From contig NZ_JAINVG010000002.1 of assembly GCF_020400725.1 (NCBI RefSeq), positions 124,001 to 188,000 on the forward strand: a DNA stretch of 64,000 nucleotides, written 5' to 3'. Position 1 is the stretch's first letter. The number at the start of each line of letters is the position of its first letter. Shown piece after piece: positions 8,722 through 16,770 of this stretch. The position numbers were made by a program, and so were the translations under genes. The notes beneath the pieces were generated by a model. The model was not told the DNA's origin. It did not search any database and worked only from the letters and a program-made list of their open reading frames with translations. This DNA comes from Streptomyces sp. NK15101. GTDB taxonomy: Bacteria > Actinomycetota > Actinomycetes > Streptomycetales > Streptomycetaceae.

Positions 8722-10953
8722 ATGCCAAAGAAGCGCTCGGGCGGTGGTCTGACCGGGACCCAGCAGGCCGCCAAGTTCCTCGGTGTCAGTGTGCTCGCCG
8801 GAGCCGTGCTGGCGGGCATCGCCCTGCCCGCGGCCGGCGCACTCGGGCTGGCCGCGAAGGGCACGGTGGAGGGGTTCGACGAGATCCCCTCCAACCTGAA
8901 GACCCCACCGCTGAGTCAGCGCACCACGATCCTGGACGCCGAGGGCGGTCTGATCGCCACGGTGTACTCGCGGGACCGGAAGGTCGTGCCGCTGGACAAG
9001 ATCTCCCCGTACATGCAGAAGGCGATCGTCGCGATCGAGGACGGACGCTTCTACGAGCACGGGGCGATCGACCTCAAGGGCGTGCTGCGCGCCATCAACC
9101 GGAACGCGCAGTCGGGCGGGGTCGCGCAGGGCGCGTCCACGCTGACCCAGCAGTACGTGAAGAACGTCTTCGTCGAGGAGGCCGGTGACGACCCCGAGAA
9201 GGTCGCACAGGCCACCCAGCAGACCATCGGCCGCAAGGTCCGCGAGCTGAAGTTCGCGATCCAGGTCGAGGAGGAGCTGGGCAAGAAGAAGATCCTGGAG
9301 AACTACCTCAACATCACGTTCTTCGGGCAGCAGGCCTACGGCATCGAGGCCGCCTCCCAGCGGTACTTCTCCAAGCACGCCGCCGACCTGAACCTGGGCG
9401 AGGCGGCGATGATGGCCGGCCTCGTCCAGTCGCCGAGCCGCTACGACCCGATCAACGACATCCAGGAAGCCACCAAGCGCCGCAACACGGTCCTCCAGCG
9501 GATGGCCGACGTGAAGGACATCAGCCAGGCCGAGGCGGACGCCGCCAAGGCCGAGCCGATCAAGCTGAAGGTCAAGACCCCGAGGAACGGCTGCATCACC
9601 GCCGTCGACGGCGCCGGCTTCTTCTGCGACTACGTCCGCAAGACGATCCTCAACGACCCGGTCTTCGGCAAGACCGCCGAGGAGCGGCAGAAGCTGTGGA
9701 ACCTGGGCGGTCTCACCGTCAGGACCACGCTCGACCCGCGCGCGCAGGCCGCCGCCAACGAAGCCGCCGTCGCGAAGGTCGACAAGGACGACCCGGTCGC
9801 GGCCTCGGTGGTGCAGGTCCAGCCCAAGACCGGCCGCATCCTGTCGATGGGCCAGTCCCGCCCGTACGGCCTGGACCAGAAGCAGCACCAGACGACGCTG
9901 AACCTCGCCGTCGGCAGCAAGATGGGCGGCACGACGTACGGCTTCCAGGTCGGCTCGACCTTCAAGCCGATCACGGCCGCGGCGGCGCTGGAGAAGGGCC
10001 TGAGCCCGGCGCAGAGCTTCAACACCCCGGCGCAGATCAACATCAGCGAGAGCGAGTACACCCGCTGTGACGGCAAGCCGGCGGGCTACGCGAACTGGGA
10101 GGTGAACAACGAGGTCAAGTCGGAGAAGGGCCTCTACGACATGACCAGCGCCCTCGGAAAGTCCATCAACACGTACTTCGCCAAGCTGGAGCAGATGGCC
10201 GGCCTGTGCGAGACGCTGACGATGGCGAAGAACGTCGGCTACGAGCGCGAGCTGGGCAAGCCCATCAAGCAGAGCCCGTCCGTCACCCTCGGCAGCGTCG
10301 AGAGCACCCCGCTCGACATGGCGTCCGTCTACGCGACCTTCGCCAACCGCGGCATCTACTGCACCCCGATCGCCATCGAGTCGATCAAGGCGGCGAACGG
10401 CGACAAGCTGAACGTGCCGCAGACCAAGTGCACGCGGGCCATGAGCGACCGGACCGCCGACACCATCAACCAGATGCTGAAGGGCGTCGTCGAGGACGGC
10501 ACCGGTACGAAGGCCGGTCTCAGCGACCGCGACAACGCGGGCAAGACCGGTACGACCAACGACCGCAAGGACGCCTGGTTCGTCGGCTACACCCCGAACC
10601 TGTCCACCGCCGTCTGGGTCGGTGACGATGTCGGCGAGAAGGAGTCGATGTACGACATCACCATCGGCGGCGAGTACTACGACAAGGTCTGCGGCGGCTG
10701 CCTCCCCGGCCCGATCTGGAAGATCGCGATGACGGGCGCCCTGGAGGCCGGCGAGACGCCGAACTTCGTCCCCGTCTCCGTGCCGCGGGCCGAGAAGCCC
10801 AAGGACAAGGAAGAGGGCGGCGAGGGCCCGAACAAGCCCCGGAAGCCCAGCGACAAGCCCGGCGACACCGAGCCGAGCCCCGGGTTCACGTTCCCGACGG
10901 ACCTGCTCGGCGGCGGGGACGGACGCGACAAGCCCCGCGGCGGAGGCCGCTGA
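8722..10953 (+). CDS. class A penicillin-binding protein
   Basis: 743-aa bifunctional peptidoglycan synthase (glycosyltransferase plus transpeptidase), anchored by one N-terminal membrane segment (about 17-45). The GT51 domain shows AIVAIEDGRFYEHG with catalytic Glu near 106 and QGASTLTQQYVKN. The transpeptidase has S412-TFK (SxxK), S481-I-N (SxN) and K608-TGT. A 60-residue Pro/Lys/Asp-rich tail ends the protein. Its place beside wblA is conserved. The start is preceded by a TANNNT box rather than a ribosome-binding site. Followed by a strong terminator. Confidence 0.93.
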   Translation: MPKKRSGGGLTGTQQAAKFLGVSVLAGAVLAGIALPAAGALGLAAKGTVEGFDEIPSNLKTPPLSQRTTILDAEGGLIATVYSRDRKVVPLDKISPYMQKAIVAIEDGRFYEHGAIDLKGVLRAINRNAQSGGVAQGASTLTQQYVKNVFVEEAGDDPEKVAQATQQTIGRKVRELKFAIQVEEELGKKKILENYLNITFFGQQAYGIEAASQRYFSKHAADLNLGEAAMMAGLVQSPSRYDPINDIQEATKRRNTVLQRMADVKDISQAEADAAKAEPIKLKVKTPRNGCITAVDGAGFFCDYVRKTILNDPVFGKTAEERQKLWNLGGLTVRTTLDPRAQAAANEAAVAKVDKDDPVAASVVQVQPKTGRILSMGQSRPYGLDQKQHQTTLNLAVGSKMGGTTYGFQVGSTFKPITAAAALEKGLSPAQSFNTPAQINISESEYTRCDGKPAGYANWEVNNEVKSEKGLYDMTSALGKSINTYFAKLEQMAGLCETLTMAKNVGYERELGKPIKQSPSVTLGSVESTPLDMASVYATFANRGIYCTPIAIESIKAANGDKLNVPQTKCTRAMSDRTADTINQMLKGVVEDGTGTKAGLSDRDNAGKTGTTNDRKDAWFVGYTPNLSTAVWVGDDVGEKESMYDITIGGEYYDKVCGGCLPGPIWKIAMTGALEAGETPNFVPVSVPRAEKPKDKEEGGEGPNKPRKPSDKPGDTEPSPGFTFPTDLLGGGDGRDKPRGGGR

Positions 10954-10963
10954 CGCGGTGAGC

Positions 10964-11005
10964 ACGAGGAAGGGCGCCCCACTCGAGTGGGGCGCCCTTC
11001 CTCGT
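10964..11005. terminator. 42-bp perfect palindromic terminator
   Basis: Two perfect 21-nt arms centred between 10984 and 10985 (ACGAGGAAGGGCGCC... mirrored as ...GGCGCCCTTCCTCGT), placed between the convergent PBP and YqeY genes. Confidence 0.85.
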
Positions 11006-11019
11006 ACCCGCTCCGCGGA

Positions 11020-11484
11020 TCAGCCCGCGAGCAGCTTCTTCACGGCGGCGGCGACACGGCCGCCCTCGGCCTGGCCGGCCACCTTCGGGTTCACGATCTT
11101 CATGACGGCGCCCATGGCACGCGGCCCCTCGGCGCCCGCCGCCTTCGCCTCCTCCACGGCCGCGGCGACGACGGAGTCGAGCTCCTCGTCGCTGAGCTGC
11201 TTCGGCAGGTACGCGTCGAGGATGAGGCCCTCGGCCTTCTCCCGCTCGGCGGACTCGTGGCGACCGCCCTTGGCGAAGGCGTCCGCGGCCTCGCGGCGCT
11301 TCTTCGCCTCCTTCGCGATCACCTTCTGCACCTCGTCGTCGGAGAGTTCGCGCTTCGTCGTGCCCGCGACCTCCTCCTTCGTGATCGCGGTGATGGTCAG
11401 CCGCAGGGTCGAGGAGCGCAGTTCGTCGCGCTCCCGGATCGCGGCGTTGAGGTCGTCCTGGAGCTTCGCCTTGAGCGTGGTCAT
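11020..11484 (-). CDS. GatB/YqeY-domain protein
   Basis: 154-aa YqeY family protein, resembling the tRNA-binding tail of GatB amidotransferase subunit. Diagnostic parts are LKAKLQDDLNAAIRERDELRSSTLRLTITAI, the central helices KRELSDDEVQKVIAKEAKKRREAADAF, YLPKQLSDEEL and the C-terminal GAVMKIVNPKVAGQAEGGRVAAAVKKLL. Precise function unknown. ATG at 11484 gives the family start MTTLKAKL; the longer open frame upstream is rejected because it overlaps the divergent phosphoesterase promoter. Confidence 0.9.
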   Translation of the reverse strand: MTTLKAKLQDDLNAAIRERDELRSSTLRLTITAITKEEVAGTTKRELSDDEVQKVIAKEAKKRREAADAFAKGGRHESAEREKAEGLILDAYLPKQLSDEELDSVVAAAVEEAKAAGAEGPRAMGAVMKIVNPKVAGQAEGGRVAAAVKKLLAG

Positions 11485-11558
11485 GGGGCCAAGTGTCGCA
11501 GGTGCACCCCCCGCGCCGCCCGCGCATTTCGCCCCAGCGGGTCTGCGACGATGGGGGG

Positions 11559-12497
11559 ATGCGCGCACGGTACGGCATTCCTCTGAAGATCACGGCAGGC
11601 CTCACGGCGACGGCGGCGGCCGGAGTCGCCTACGCGGCCGGCATCGAGGCCCGCTCCTTCCGGCTCCGCCGGGTGACGGTCCCGGTCCTCCCGCGCGGCA
11701 TGCGCGACCTGCGGGTCCTCCAGGTCTCCGACATCCACATGGTGAGCGGCCAGCGCAAGAAGCGCGCCTGGCTGCAGTCCCTGGCGGGGCTCCGCCCGGA
11801 CTTCGTCGTCAACACCGGCGACAACCTCTCCGACACGGAGGCCGTGCCGGAGGTCCTCGACGCGCTCGGGCCGCTGATGGAGTTCCCCGGCGTGTACGTC
11901 TTCGGCTCCAACGACTACTACGGGCCCCGACTGCGCAACCCCGCCCGCTACCTCCTCGAGAAGGTGCAGGGCCGCCACGGCCTCAACGGCAACCCGCCGG
12001 TGGTCGGCGCCGTCCACAACCCGTGGGAGGACCTCCGGGACGCCTTCGACGCGGCCGGCTGGGTCAACCTCACCAACACCCGCGGCCGGCTCAAGCTGCC
12101 GCAGGCCGAGCTCGCCTTCACCGGCCTGGACGACCCGCACATCAAGCGCGACCGGTACGACAAGGTGGCCGGCGGCCCCGACGCGGCGGCCGACTTCACG
12201 ATGGGCGTCGTGCACGCCCCGTACCTGCGCTCGCTCGACGCCTTCACGACCGACGGATACGAGCTGATCCTCGCCGGACACACCCACGGCGGCCAGCTGT
12301 GCATCCCCTTCTACGGGGCGCTCGTCACCAACTGCGACCTGGACACGGACCGGGTGAAGGGCCTCTCCACGCACACGGTGGGCCACCGCACCTCGTACCT
12401 CCACGTCTCGGCCGGCTGCGGCACCAACCGGTTCACCCCCGTCCGCTTCGCCTGCCCGCCCGAGGTCACCCTGCTCACCCTGACGGCGCGCGCCTGA
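11559..12497 (+). CDS. metallophosphoesterase (YkuE/YaeI type)
   Basis: 312-aa calcineurin-like phosphoesterase with an N-terminal hydrophobic segment (about 7-25) that should anchor or export it. Metal-ligand motifs: VSDIHMVSG, NTGDNLSD, FGSNDYYGP (a variant of GNHD in which the histidine is displaced), and LILAGHTHGGQL. Substrate unknown; relatives act on phospholipid or UDP-DAG-type substrates. Start ATG at 11559, with GATGGGGGG upstream. The GSND motif instead of GNH is typical of this actinobacterial branch. Confidence 0.87.
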   Translation: MRARYGIPLKITAGLTATAAAGVAYAAGIEARSFRLRRVTVPVLPRGMRDLRVLQVSDIHMVSGQRKKRAWLQSLAGLRPDFVVNTGDNLSDTEAVPEVLDALGPLMEFPGVYVFGSNDYYGPRLRNPARYLLEKVQGRHGLNGNPPVVGAVHNPWEDLRDAFDAAGWVNLTNTRGRLKLPQAELAFTGLDDPHIKRDRYDKVAGGPDAAADFTMGVVHAPYLRSLDAFTTDGYELILAGHTHGGQLCIPFYGALVTNCDLDTDRVKGLSTHTVGHRTSYLHVSAGCGTNRFTPVRFACPPEVTLLTLTARA

Positions 12498-12508
12498 ACA
12501 CTTACGGT
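12480..12508 (+). promoter_or_regulatory. putative leaderless promoter of membrane protein gene
   Basis: CTGACG (12480-12485), 17-bp spacer, TACGGT (12503-12508); ATG begins 7 nt later at 12515. It overlaps the end of the upstream coding region. Confidence 0.45.
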
Positions 12509-12514
12509 GGGGGC

Positions 12515-13249
12515 ATGCTCACGCCCCGCACCACGGCCGTGCCGGCCCCCTGCGACATGTCCCCCGGCCGCCGCCCCTGGGCGGCGGCCTTCCGGGGCCT
12601 GATCGCCCTGTCCGCCGTCACGGGCCTGGTCATCGAGTGCGCGTACGGGAACGTGCTCGTCGTCCTGAGCTTCTTCACCGTCTGGTCCAACATCCTGGTC
12701 GCCGTCGTCCTCGGCCTGGGCGCCGCCCGGGCCTGGACCCGCCGTCCGCCGCTGCCCGCGCTGTGGACCGGCGGGACCCTGCTCTGCATCTCCGTGGTCG
12801 GCCTCGTCTTCCACCTGGTCCTCGACAACGAGGCGAGCGAGTTCAACCAGGCCGCCGAGATCGCCCGCCTCAGCGGCGGCAGGGCCGTCGCCAACCAGCT
12901 CCTCCACACCGTGACCCCGATCGGCACGGCCCTGGACTTCCTGCTGCTCACGGCGCCCGGCGGCCTCCGGTGGCGCCACGCCGCCCAGTGGACGGCCCTC
13001 CCGGGCCTCTACTTCGCCTTCGCCCTGGTCCGCGGCGCCCTGCTCTCCCCCGACGCGCCCACCCGCTACACGTACCCGTTCCTCGACGTCGCCGTCCACG
13101 GCTACGGGGGCGTCCTCGTCAACGCCGTCGTCCTCGGCGCGGCCTTCTACGCCCTCGGTCTCGTGATCGTCGGCCTGGACCGCATCCGACCTGCGCCGGG
13201 GCCCGCCGAATACCGGATTTCGTCTGAGCGCGCGCGTGGGCTAAAGTAA
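12515..13249 (+). CDS. Pr6Pr-family integral membrane protein
   Basis: 244-aa protein with about six transmembrane helices (near 24-40, 45-68, 80-100, 130-150, 158-178, 200-225). The motifs FFTVWSNILVAVVLG, NQLLHTVTPIGTALDFLL and GPGLYF/PYPFLDV-like segments match the Pr6Pr (FAR-17a/AIG1-like) actinobacterial membrane family. Function unknown. It lies just upstream of tRNA-Pro, so its 3' flank is the natural chromosomal border of the integrated element. Confidence 0.75.
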   Translation: MLTPRTTAVPAPCDMSPGRRPWAAAFRGLIALSAVTGLVIECAYGNVLVVLSFFTVWSNILVAVVLGLGAARAWTRRPPLPALWTGGTLLCISVVGLVFHLVLDNEASEFNQAAEIARLSGGRAVANQLLHTVTPIGTALDFLLLTAPGGLRWRHAAQWTALPGLYFAFALVRGALLSPDAPTRYTYPFLDVAVHGYGGVLVNAVVLGAAFYALGLVIVGLDRIRPAPGPAEYRISSERARGLK

Positions 13250-13287
13250 TCGATGTCGCCGCGACGTGAAGAACAGAGCAGCGACAT

Positions 13288-13361
13288 CGGGGTGTAGCGC
13301 AGCTTGGCAGCGCGCTTCGTTCGGGACGAAGAGGTCGTGGGTTCAAATCCCGCCACCCCGA
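13288..13361 (+). tRNA. tRNA-Pro (anticodon CGG)
   Basis: Complete cloverleaf: acceptor CGGGGTG/CACCCCG, D stem GCGC/GCGC, anticodon stem CTTCG/CGAAG with loop TTCGGGA (anticodon CGG at 13322-13324), T arm GTGGG-TTCAAAT-CCCGC, discriminator A. No encoded CCA. From the first anticodon-loop base onward it is part of the 60-bp att repeat, so the integrated element leaves this copy intact. Confidence 0.97.
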
Positions 13362-13379
13362 CAGCCGAAACAGCAGGTG
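13320..13379. repeat. att core, copy next to int (60-bp direct repeat)
   Basis: 60 nt identical to 19623-19682, running from the tRNA-Pro anticodon loop through the tRNA 3' end and 18 nt beyond. This is the classical attachment-site duplication of a tRNA-targeting integrase. Confidence 0.93.
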
Positions 13380-13413
13380 GGGCAGTACTCGAATTCGAGG
13401 ACTGCCCCACCTG
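13374..13413. terminator. hairpin between tRNA-Pro and int
   Basis: CAGGTGGGGCAGT and ACTGCCCCACCTG arms, with an extra CTCGAA/TTCGAG inner stem separated by one mismatch, followed by CTTTTG. Serves the tRNA and the convergent int gene. Confidence 0.75.
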
Positions 13414-13458
13414 CTTTTGTCTGCGTGTCTATCTGCGTGACTACGGCTCCTCGCGTGT

Positions 13459-14628
13459 CTAGGTGCGCTGCGGGTCGGCACCGAAGATCCCGTCCATGAC
13501 CACGGCACCGGTCTGGATCACGGGCCGGATCTGCTTCCGGTAGACCTCCTCGGTCACGGCCGTCCCCGAATGGCCGACGAGGCGGGAGATCACTTCCAGC
13601 GGGACACCACGGTCGGAGAGCAGGGACACGAAGCTGTGCCGGAGCTCCCGAGGCGTCCACTCGTCGGGATTGATCCCATCGATGCCCTTGAGCGCCTGGC
13701 GGAAGGCACGGCGGACGTTGGCCGCGTCGAGCGGCTTGCCCACGGCCGAGGAGAAGACGAGACCGTGCTCCTCCCACTTCTCGTCGGCGGCGAGCCGGTC
13801 CCATCCCTGATCTTCAAATTGCTGCCAGAGAGCGTCGACGCAGCGCGCCGGCAGGGCGAGCGTCCGCCGGGACTTCCGGGTCTTGGTGTCTCCGCCACGC
13901 CGAACCGAGCGCCACACCGCGATGTGCGGAGGCTGCGGCGGGTCGGCGTCTGGGATGCCCTTCAGGAAGACGTGGTCCCAGGTGAGCGCCCGCAGCTCCT
14001 CGGTGCGGGCGCCGGTCAGGAGGGCGACGACGATGTACGTGTGCATCGAGGTCCCCTCAGCGCCCTTGAGCACGGCTTCGGCCTGGGCGAAGGTGAGCGC
14101 CTTGGAGGGGCGCCCGGCCTGCCCCTGCGGCACCGAGCACAGCTCGACGACGTTGCGCTTCACTTTGTCCCGGGCCATGGCGCGCTTGACCGAGCGGTTC
14201 AGGCAGGAGTGGATCGCCTGAAGAGTGCGGGTGCTGAGCGTCTTCGCCTTGGCGGCCAGCCAGCGGTCTACGTCCTCTGCGCTGAGGTCACGGAGCTTGC
14301 GAGCACCGAGGGACGGGATGACGTGCGTCCGGGCCAGGGTCGAGCAGGTCTCGGCCGTGCTCGGATCCATGCCCACCAGGCCGTACGTGAGCCAGTCCGT
14401 CACCGCATCCTTGACGGTGTAGTTGGTGGGAGCGATCGCGAGGCCGTCCTCGTGGTCCCGCAGCACCTCCTTGAGCTTGTTCTTGGCCTCCGTCTTGGTC
14501 TTGCCGCTCCCCCGCTTGACGATCCGCTTGCCGCTCGGGTCGAAGCCCAAGTTCGCCGTGGCGATCCACCGTTGGCGGTTCTCGTCCCAGTGCAGGCCGC
14601 CGTCACCCCGGCTACGACGCTTGGTCAT
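13459..14628 (-). CDS. int: tyrosine site-specific integrase
   Basis: 389-aa tyrosine recombinase that integrates the element at tRNA-Pro. N-terminal arm-binding domain (about 1-60), SAM-like core-binding domain (about 70-160), catalytic domain (about 175-375) with R208 in GARTEELR, R330-H331 in TPRELRHSF, H353 in LVGHSG and nucleophile Y363 in EEVYRKQ. The first His of the usual HxLR box is Arg here (RELR). Start ATG at 14628 overlaps the xis stop (ATGA). It lies about 80 bp from the att core, the expected place. Confidence 0.95.
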   Translation of the reverse strand: MTKRRSRGDGGLHWDENRQRWIATANLGFDPSGKRIVKRGSGKTKTEAKNKLKEVLRDHEDGLAIAPTNYTVKDAVTDWLTYGLVGMDPSTAETCSTLARTHVIPSLGARKLRDLSAEDVDRWLAAKAKTLSTRTLQAIHSCLNRSVKRAMARDKVKRNVVELCSVPQGQAGRPSKALTFAQAEAVLKGAEGTSMHTYIVVALLTGARTEELRALTWDHVFLKGIPDADPPQPPHIAVWRSVRRGGDTKTRKSRRTLALPARCVDALWQQFEDQGWDRLAADEKWEEHGLVFSSAVGKPLDAANVRRAFRQALKGIDGINPDEWTPRELRHSFVSLLSDRGVPLEVISRLVGHSGTAVTEEVYRKQIRPVIQTGAVVMDGIFGADPQRT

Positions 14629-14807
14629 CAGGCCGCACGCTCCATCTGCCCCGCGATGAAGGCGCCCAGGGCGGAGGAGGGGATGCGACGGCAGCCGTCG
14701 ACCTTGATGGAGACCAGGCGCCGGGTGCGGATCAGGTCGTACACCTTGGTGCGTCCGACCTTGAGCCGGGTCATGACCTCCGGAACGGTCAGCAGTTCGT
14801 CAGCCAT
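14628..14807 (-). CDS. xis: excisionase, MerR-like helix-turn-helix
   Basis: 59-aa DNA-binding protein: LLTVPEVMTRLKVGRTKVYDLIRTRRLVSIKVDGCRRIP is the typical excisionase winged-helix pattern. It would bias Int towards excision by bending DNA at att. The stop overlaps the int start, and repSA ends 1 nt upstream of its start codon, so repSA-xis-int is one operon, as in pSAM2. Confidence 0.92.
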   Translation of the reverse strand: MADELLTVPEVMTRLKVGRTKVYDLIRTRRLVSIKVDGCRRIPSSALGAFIAGQMERAA

Positions 14808-14808
14808 C

Positions 14809-16230
14809 TCAGTCCCCCATGTCGTCGTGGTCGGGAAGGTCGCTGAGGGCCTCCCGTGCGGTGTCTCGGTTGGTTCGGATGTCGCGGGCGATGCTGGCGG
14901 CGAGCCAGGACTCGCCGGGTGTGTGGCCGTGTCCGGCGTAGGTCCAGTGGGCGATCACGAGGGTGGAGCCCTCCGGGTCGTCGTCCGGCTCCGGCAGGCC
15001 CCGCTCCCGTCGTTCCTGGGCGGCGCGGTAGTCGGCGCGGGTCTGGCGCAGGGCGGTAAGGGTGGTGGAGTAGGCGCGGGATTTGGTGGAGAAGTGGCCG
15101 CGGAAGCCGAGCATGTGGGACCAGCGGGCCAGCATCCGGCCGGGATAGTCCGCATCGAGGGTCCAGCAGGCTTCGATCAGGCGCCGGGTGTGGTCGGGGA
15201 CGTCGAGCCTGGCCAGCTCCGCCGTCTCTCCGATGCGGCGGTCGACGGTGCCGGTGGTCTCGGCGGCCTTGGTGGCGTACTTGGCGACGTAGGAGGCCAC
15301 GGCCTGTTCGGTCAGCTCCTCCTGGCCGAGCGCGCCGATCGGCTGGACGTCGACCTGCGTGCCCCACGTCAGCGTCCGTTCGGGCTGGGTGCCGGCGGCG
15401 GGGACGGTGACGGCGACCCGGGCGGCAGCGGCGCGGATGGCGTCGTCCAGCAGGGCGACCGAGGCCCAGGCGGGCGGGGCGGTGTCCGGGCCGTCGGGGC
15501 CGTCGAGGCGGACCACGGCGTGGAAGTGGATCGCGCCGCGCTTTTGGAACTCGGCGACCTTGCCGAAGGAGACCCGGCACGACTCCCTCAGCGTGGCCTG
15601 GGTGATCCCGGCGCGGGCGGCGATCTGGCGGCGCAGGTAGATCGTGAAGCGCTGCCACAGGTGCCCGGCGTGGTTGTTCCACAGCACCGCGCCCGCGTAG
15701 TCGTACCGGGCCGGGTCCAGGGCCGTGCCCAGGGCGGGATCGTGCTCGGGGTGGGCGGTGCCGCAGCGGCAGCGGCCGGAGGTGGGCCGGTTGTGGACCG
15801 GGCCGAAGGACGGGGCGGTGAGGGTGACGAAGACCCTCGGGTGGTCCCGCACGGTGGCGGGGACGTTCTTGCGCTCGTCGCCGGTGATCCCGGCACGGAT
15901 CAGGTGGTAGGTGTCCCCCGCGTACGTCCAGGCGCAGGACGGGCAGCGCGAAGCCCGGCGGTTGCCGCAGGCGACCCGTAACCGACCCCCCGGCTCCTCG
16001 GCCGTCGAGTAGGAGTACAGGACATCCCCGGTCCGCCGGTCGCGGGTGACCGTGCTGCCGGTCAGGTGGATCGGGTCCGCGCAGCCGCCCGTACGCCGGA
16101 TCTGCTCCCGCCAGCGGTCGAAGCCCGGGGTGTTCGCGACCCGCAGGAGGTCGGCCAGGGCGAGGGGGTCGGTGCCCAGGGAGGCCGCGACACCGGCCAC
16201 GGCCTCCGGGGCGACGGGGAAGACCGTCAC
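14809..16230 (-). CDS. repSA: rolling-circle replication initiator, RepSA type
   Basis: 473-aa replication initiator of the pSAM2/pIJ101 class. N-terminal Cys cluster (CGNRRASRCPSC, about 88-99) and another CRCGTAH near 154; motif 1 FVTLTAPSFGPVH (about 134), HUH motif 2 AIHFHAVVRLDG (His 235 and 237), motif 3 VASYVAKYATK with candidate nicking tyrosine 314 or 318. It should nick the double-strand origin and drive plasmid-like replication of the excised element. GTG at 16230 overlaps the stop of the upstream small gene (GTGA). Confidence 0.92.
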   Translation of the reverse strand: MTVFPVAPEAVAGVAASLGTDPLALADLLRVANTPGFDRWREQIRRTGGCADPIHLTGSTVTRDRRTGDVLYSYSTAEEPGGRLRVACGNRRASRCPSCAWTYAGDTYHLIRAGITGDERKNVPATVRDHPRVFVTLTAPSFGPVHNRPTSGRCRCGTAHPEHDPALGTALDPARYDYAGAVLWNNHAGHLWQRFTIYLRRQIAARAGITQATLRESCRVSFGKVAEFQKRGAIHFHAVVRLDGPDGPDTAPPAWASVALLDDAIRAAAARVAVTVPAAGTQPERTLTWGTQVDVQPIGALGQEELTEQAVASYVAKYATKAAETTGTVDRRIGETAELARLDVPDHTRRLIEACWTLDADYPGRMLARWSHMLGFRGHFSTKSRAYSTTLTALRQTRADYRAAQERRERGLPEPDDDPEGSTLVIAHWTYAGHGHTPGESWLAASIARDIRTNRDTAREALSDLPDHDDMGD

Positions 16231-16571
16231 GCGGCCACCACCACGGGTGCCGTGCACTGGGACACGCAGGCGGTGAGGCGAGCGACGTGGCTCGCGTGCC
16301 GCTGCTTGGCACCCTCGCTGACCTCGATCAGGCCGACGGAGCGAGTGGCGTACTCGTTGAGGCCGGAACCCCCGCAGTACTCGCAGAAAACCATCGCCGG
16401 ATCAGCGTCCTCGCCCGCCCAGCCGGACCCCTCACAGACGGAGCAGTCGGCCCACGGACGCGAGGTCAGGAAGTACAGGCACCCAGCGGGGTCGGAGCAC
16501 CGCCCCTCCAAGCACGCCGGGCAGGCCCGACCCGACACCGACCGACGGTAGACCTCAACAGAACCAGGCAT
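16227..16571 (-). CDS. small cysteine-rich (zinc-finger-like) element protein
   Basis: 114-aa protein with several CxxC pairs: RACPACLEGRCSDPAGC, DCSVCEGSGWAG and FCEYCGGSGL. The CxxCxGxG pattern resembles DnaJ-type zinc knuckles. Such small genes sit upstream of repSA in many actinomycete elements; the function is unknown, perhaps nucleic-acid binding. The ATG at 16571 has GAAGGGAAG upstream. First gene of the rep-xis-int operon, facing the operator region. Confidence 0.8.
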   Translation of the reverse strand: MPGSVEVYRRSVSGRACPACLEGRCSDPAGCLYFLTSRPWADCSVCEGSGWAGEDADPAMVFCEYCGGSGLNEYATRSVGLIEVSEGAKQRHASHVARLTACVSQCTAPVVVAA

Positions 16572-16651
16572 GATGGAACTTCCCTTCGTGGGAGCGAAGG
16601 AGGGCGGCGGTCTGCTTGGCGGTAGTGCGTCGCCCTCCGGAGTCACATCAC

Positions 16652-16735
16652 GTGACCAACATGGCTAGCCCGGTTGGTCACATCTTTAACGTAGGGAAGG
16701 TGGCTAGCCATGTCAACAGCCTGGCTGACATGGCT
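16652..16735. promoter_or_regulatory. paired operator region between divergent element operons
   Basis: Two strong inverted repeats. GTGACCAAC (16652-16660) / GTTGGTCAC (16673-16681), and AGCCATGTCA (16706-16715) / TGACATGGCT (16726-16735), each with a 10-12 bp spacer. A TGGCTAGCC motif recurs at 16662-16670 and as the full palindrome TGGCTAGCCA at 16701-16710. The position between the rep operon and the GntR gene suggests repressor sites controlling both directions. Confidence 0.7.
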
Positions 16736-16770
16736 GTCCTGATCATGCCGGTGTCCCCTACTATCGACCC

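Noticed and set aside
7960..10965. 1001-aa minus-strand reading frame covering wblA and the PBP gene
   Set aside because: Only its end (WblA) is real; the rest is antisense to the PBP and is a shadow of GC-rich codon bias.
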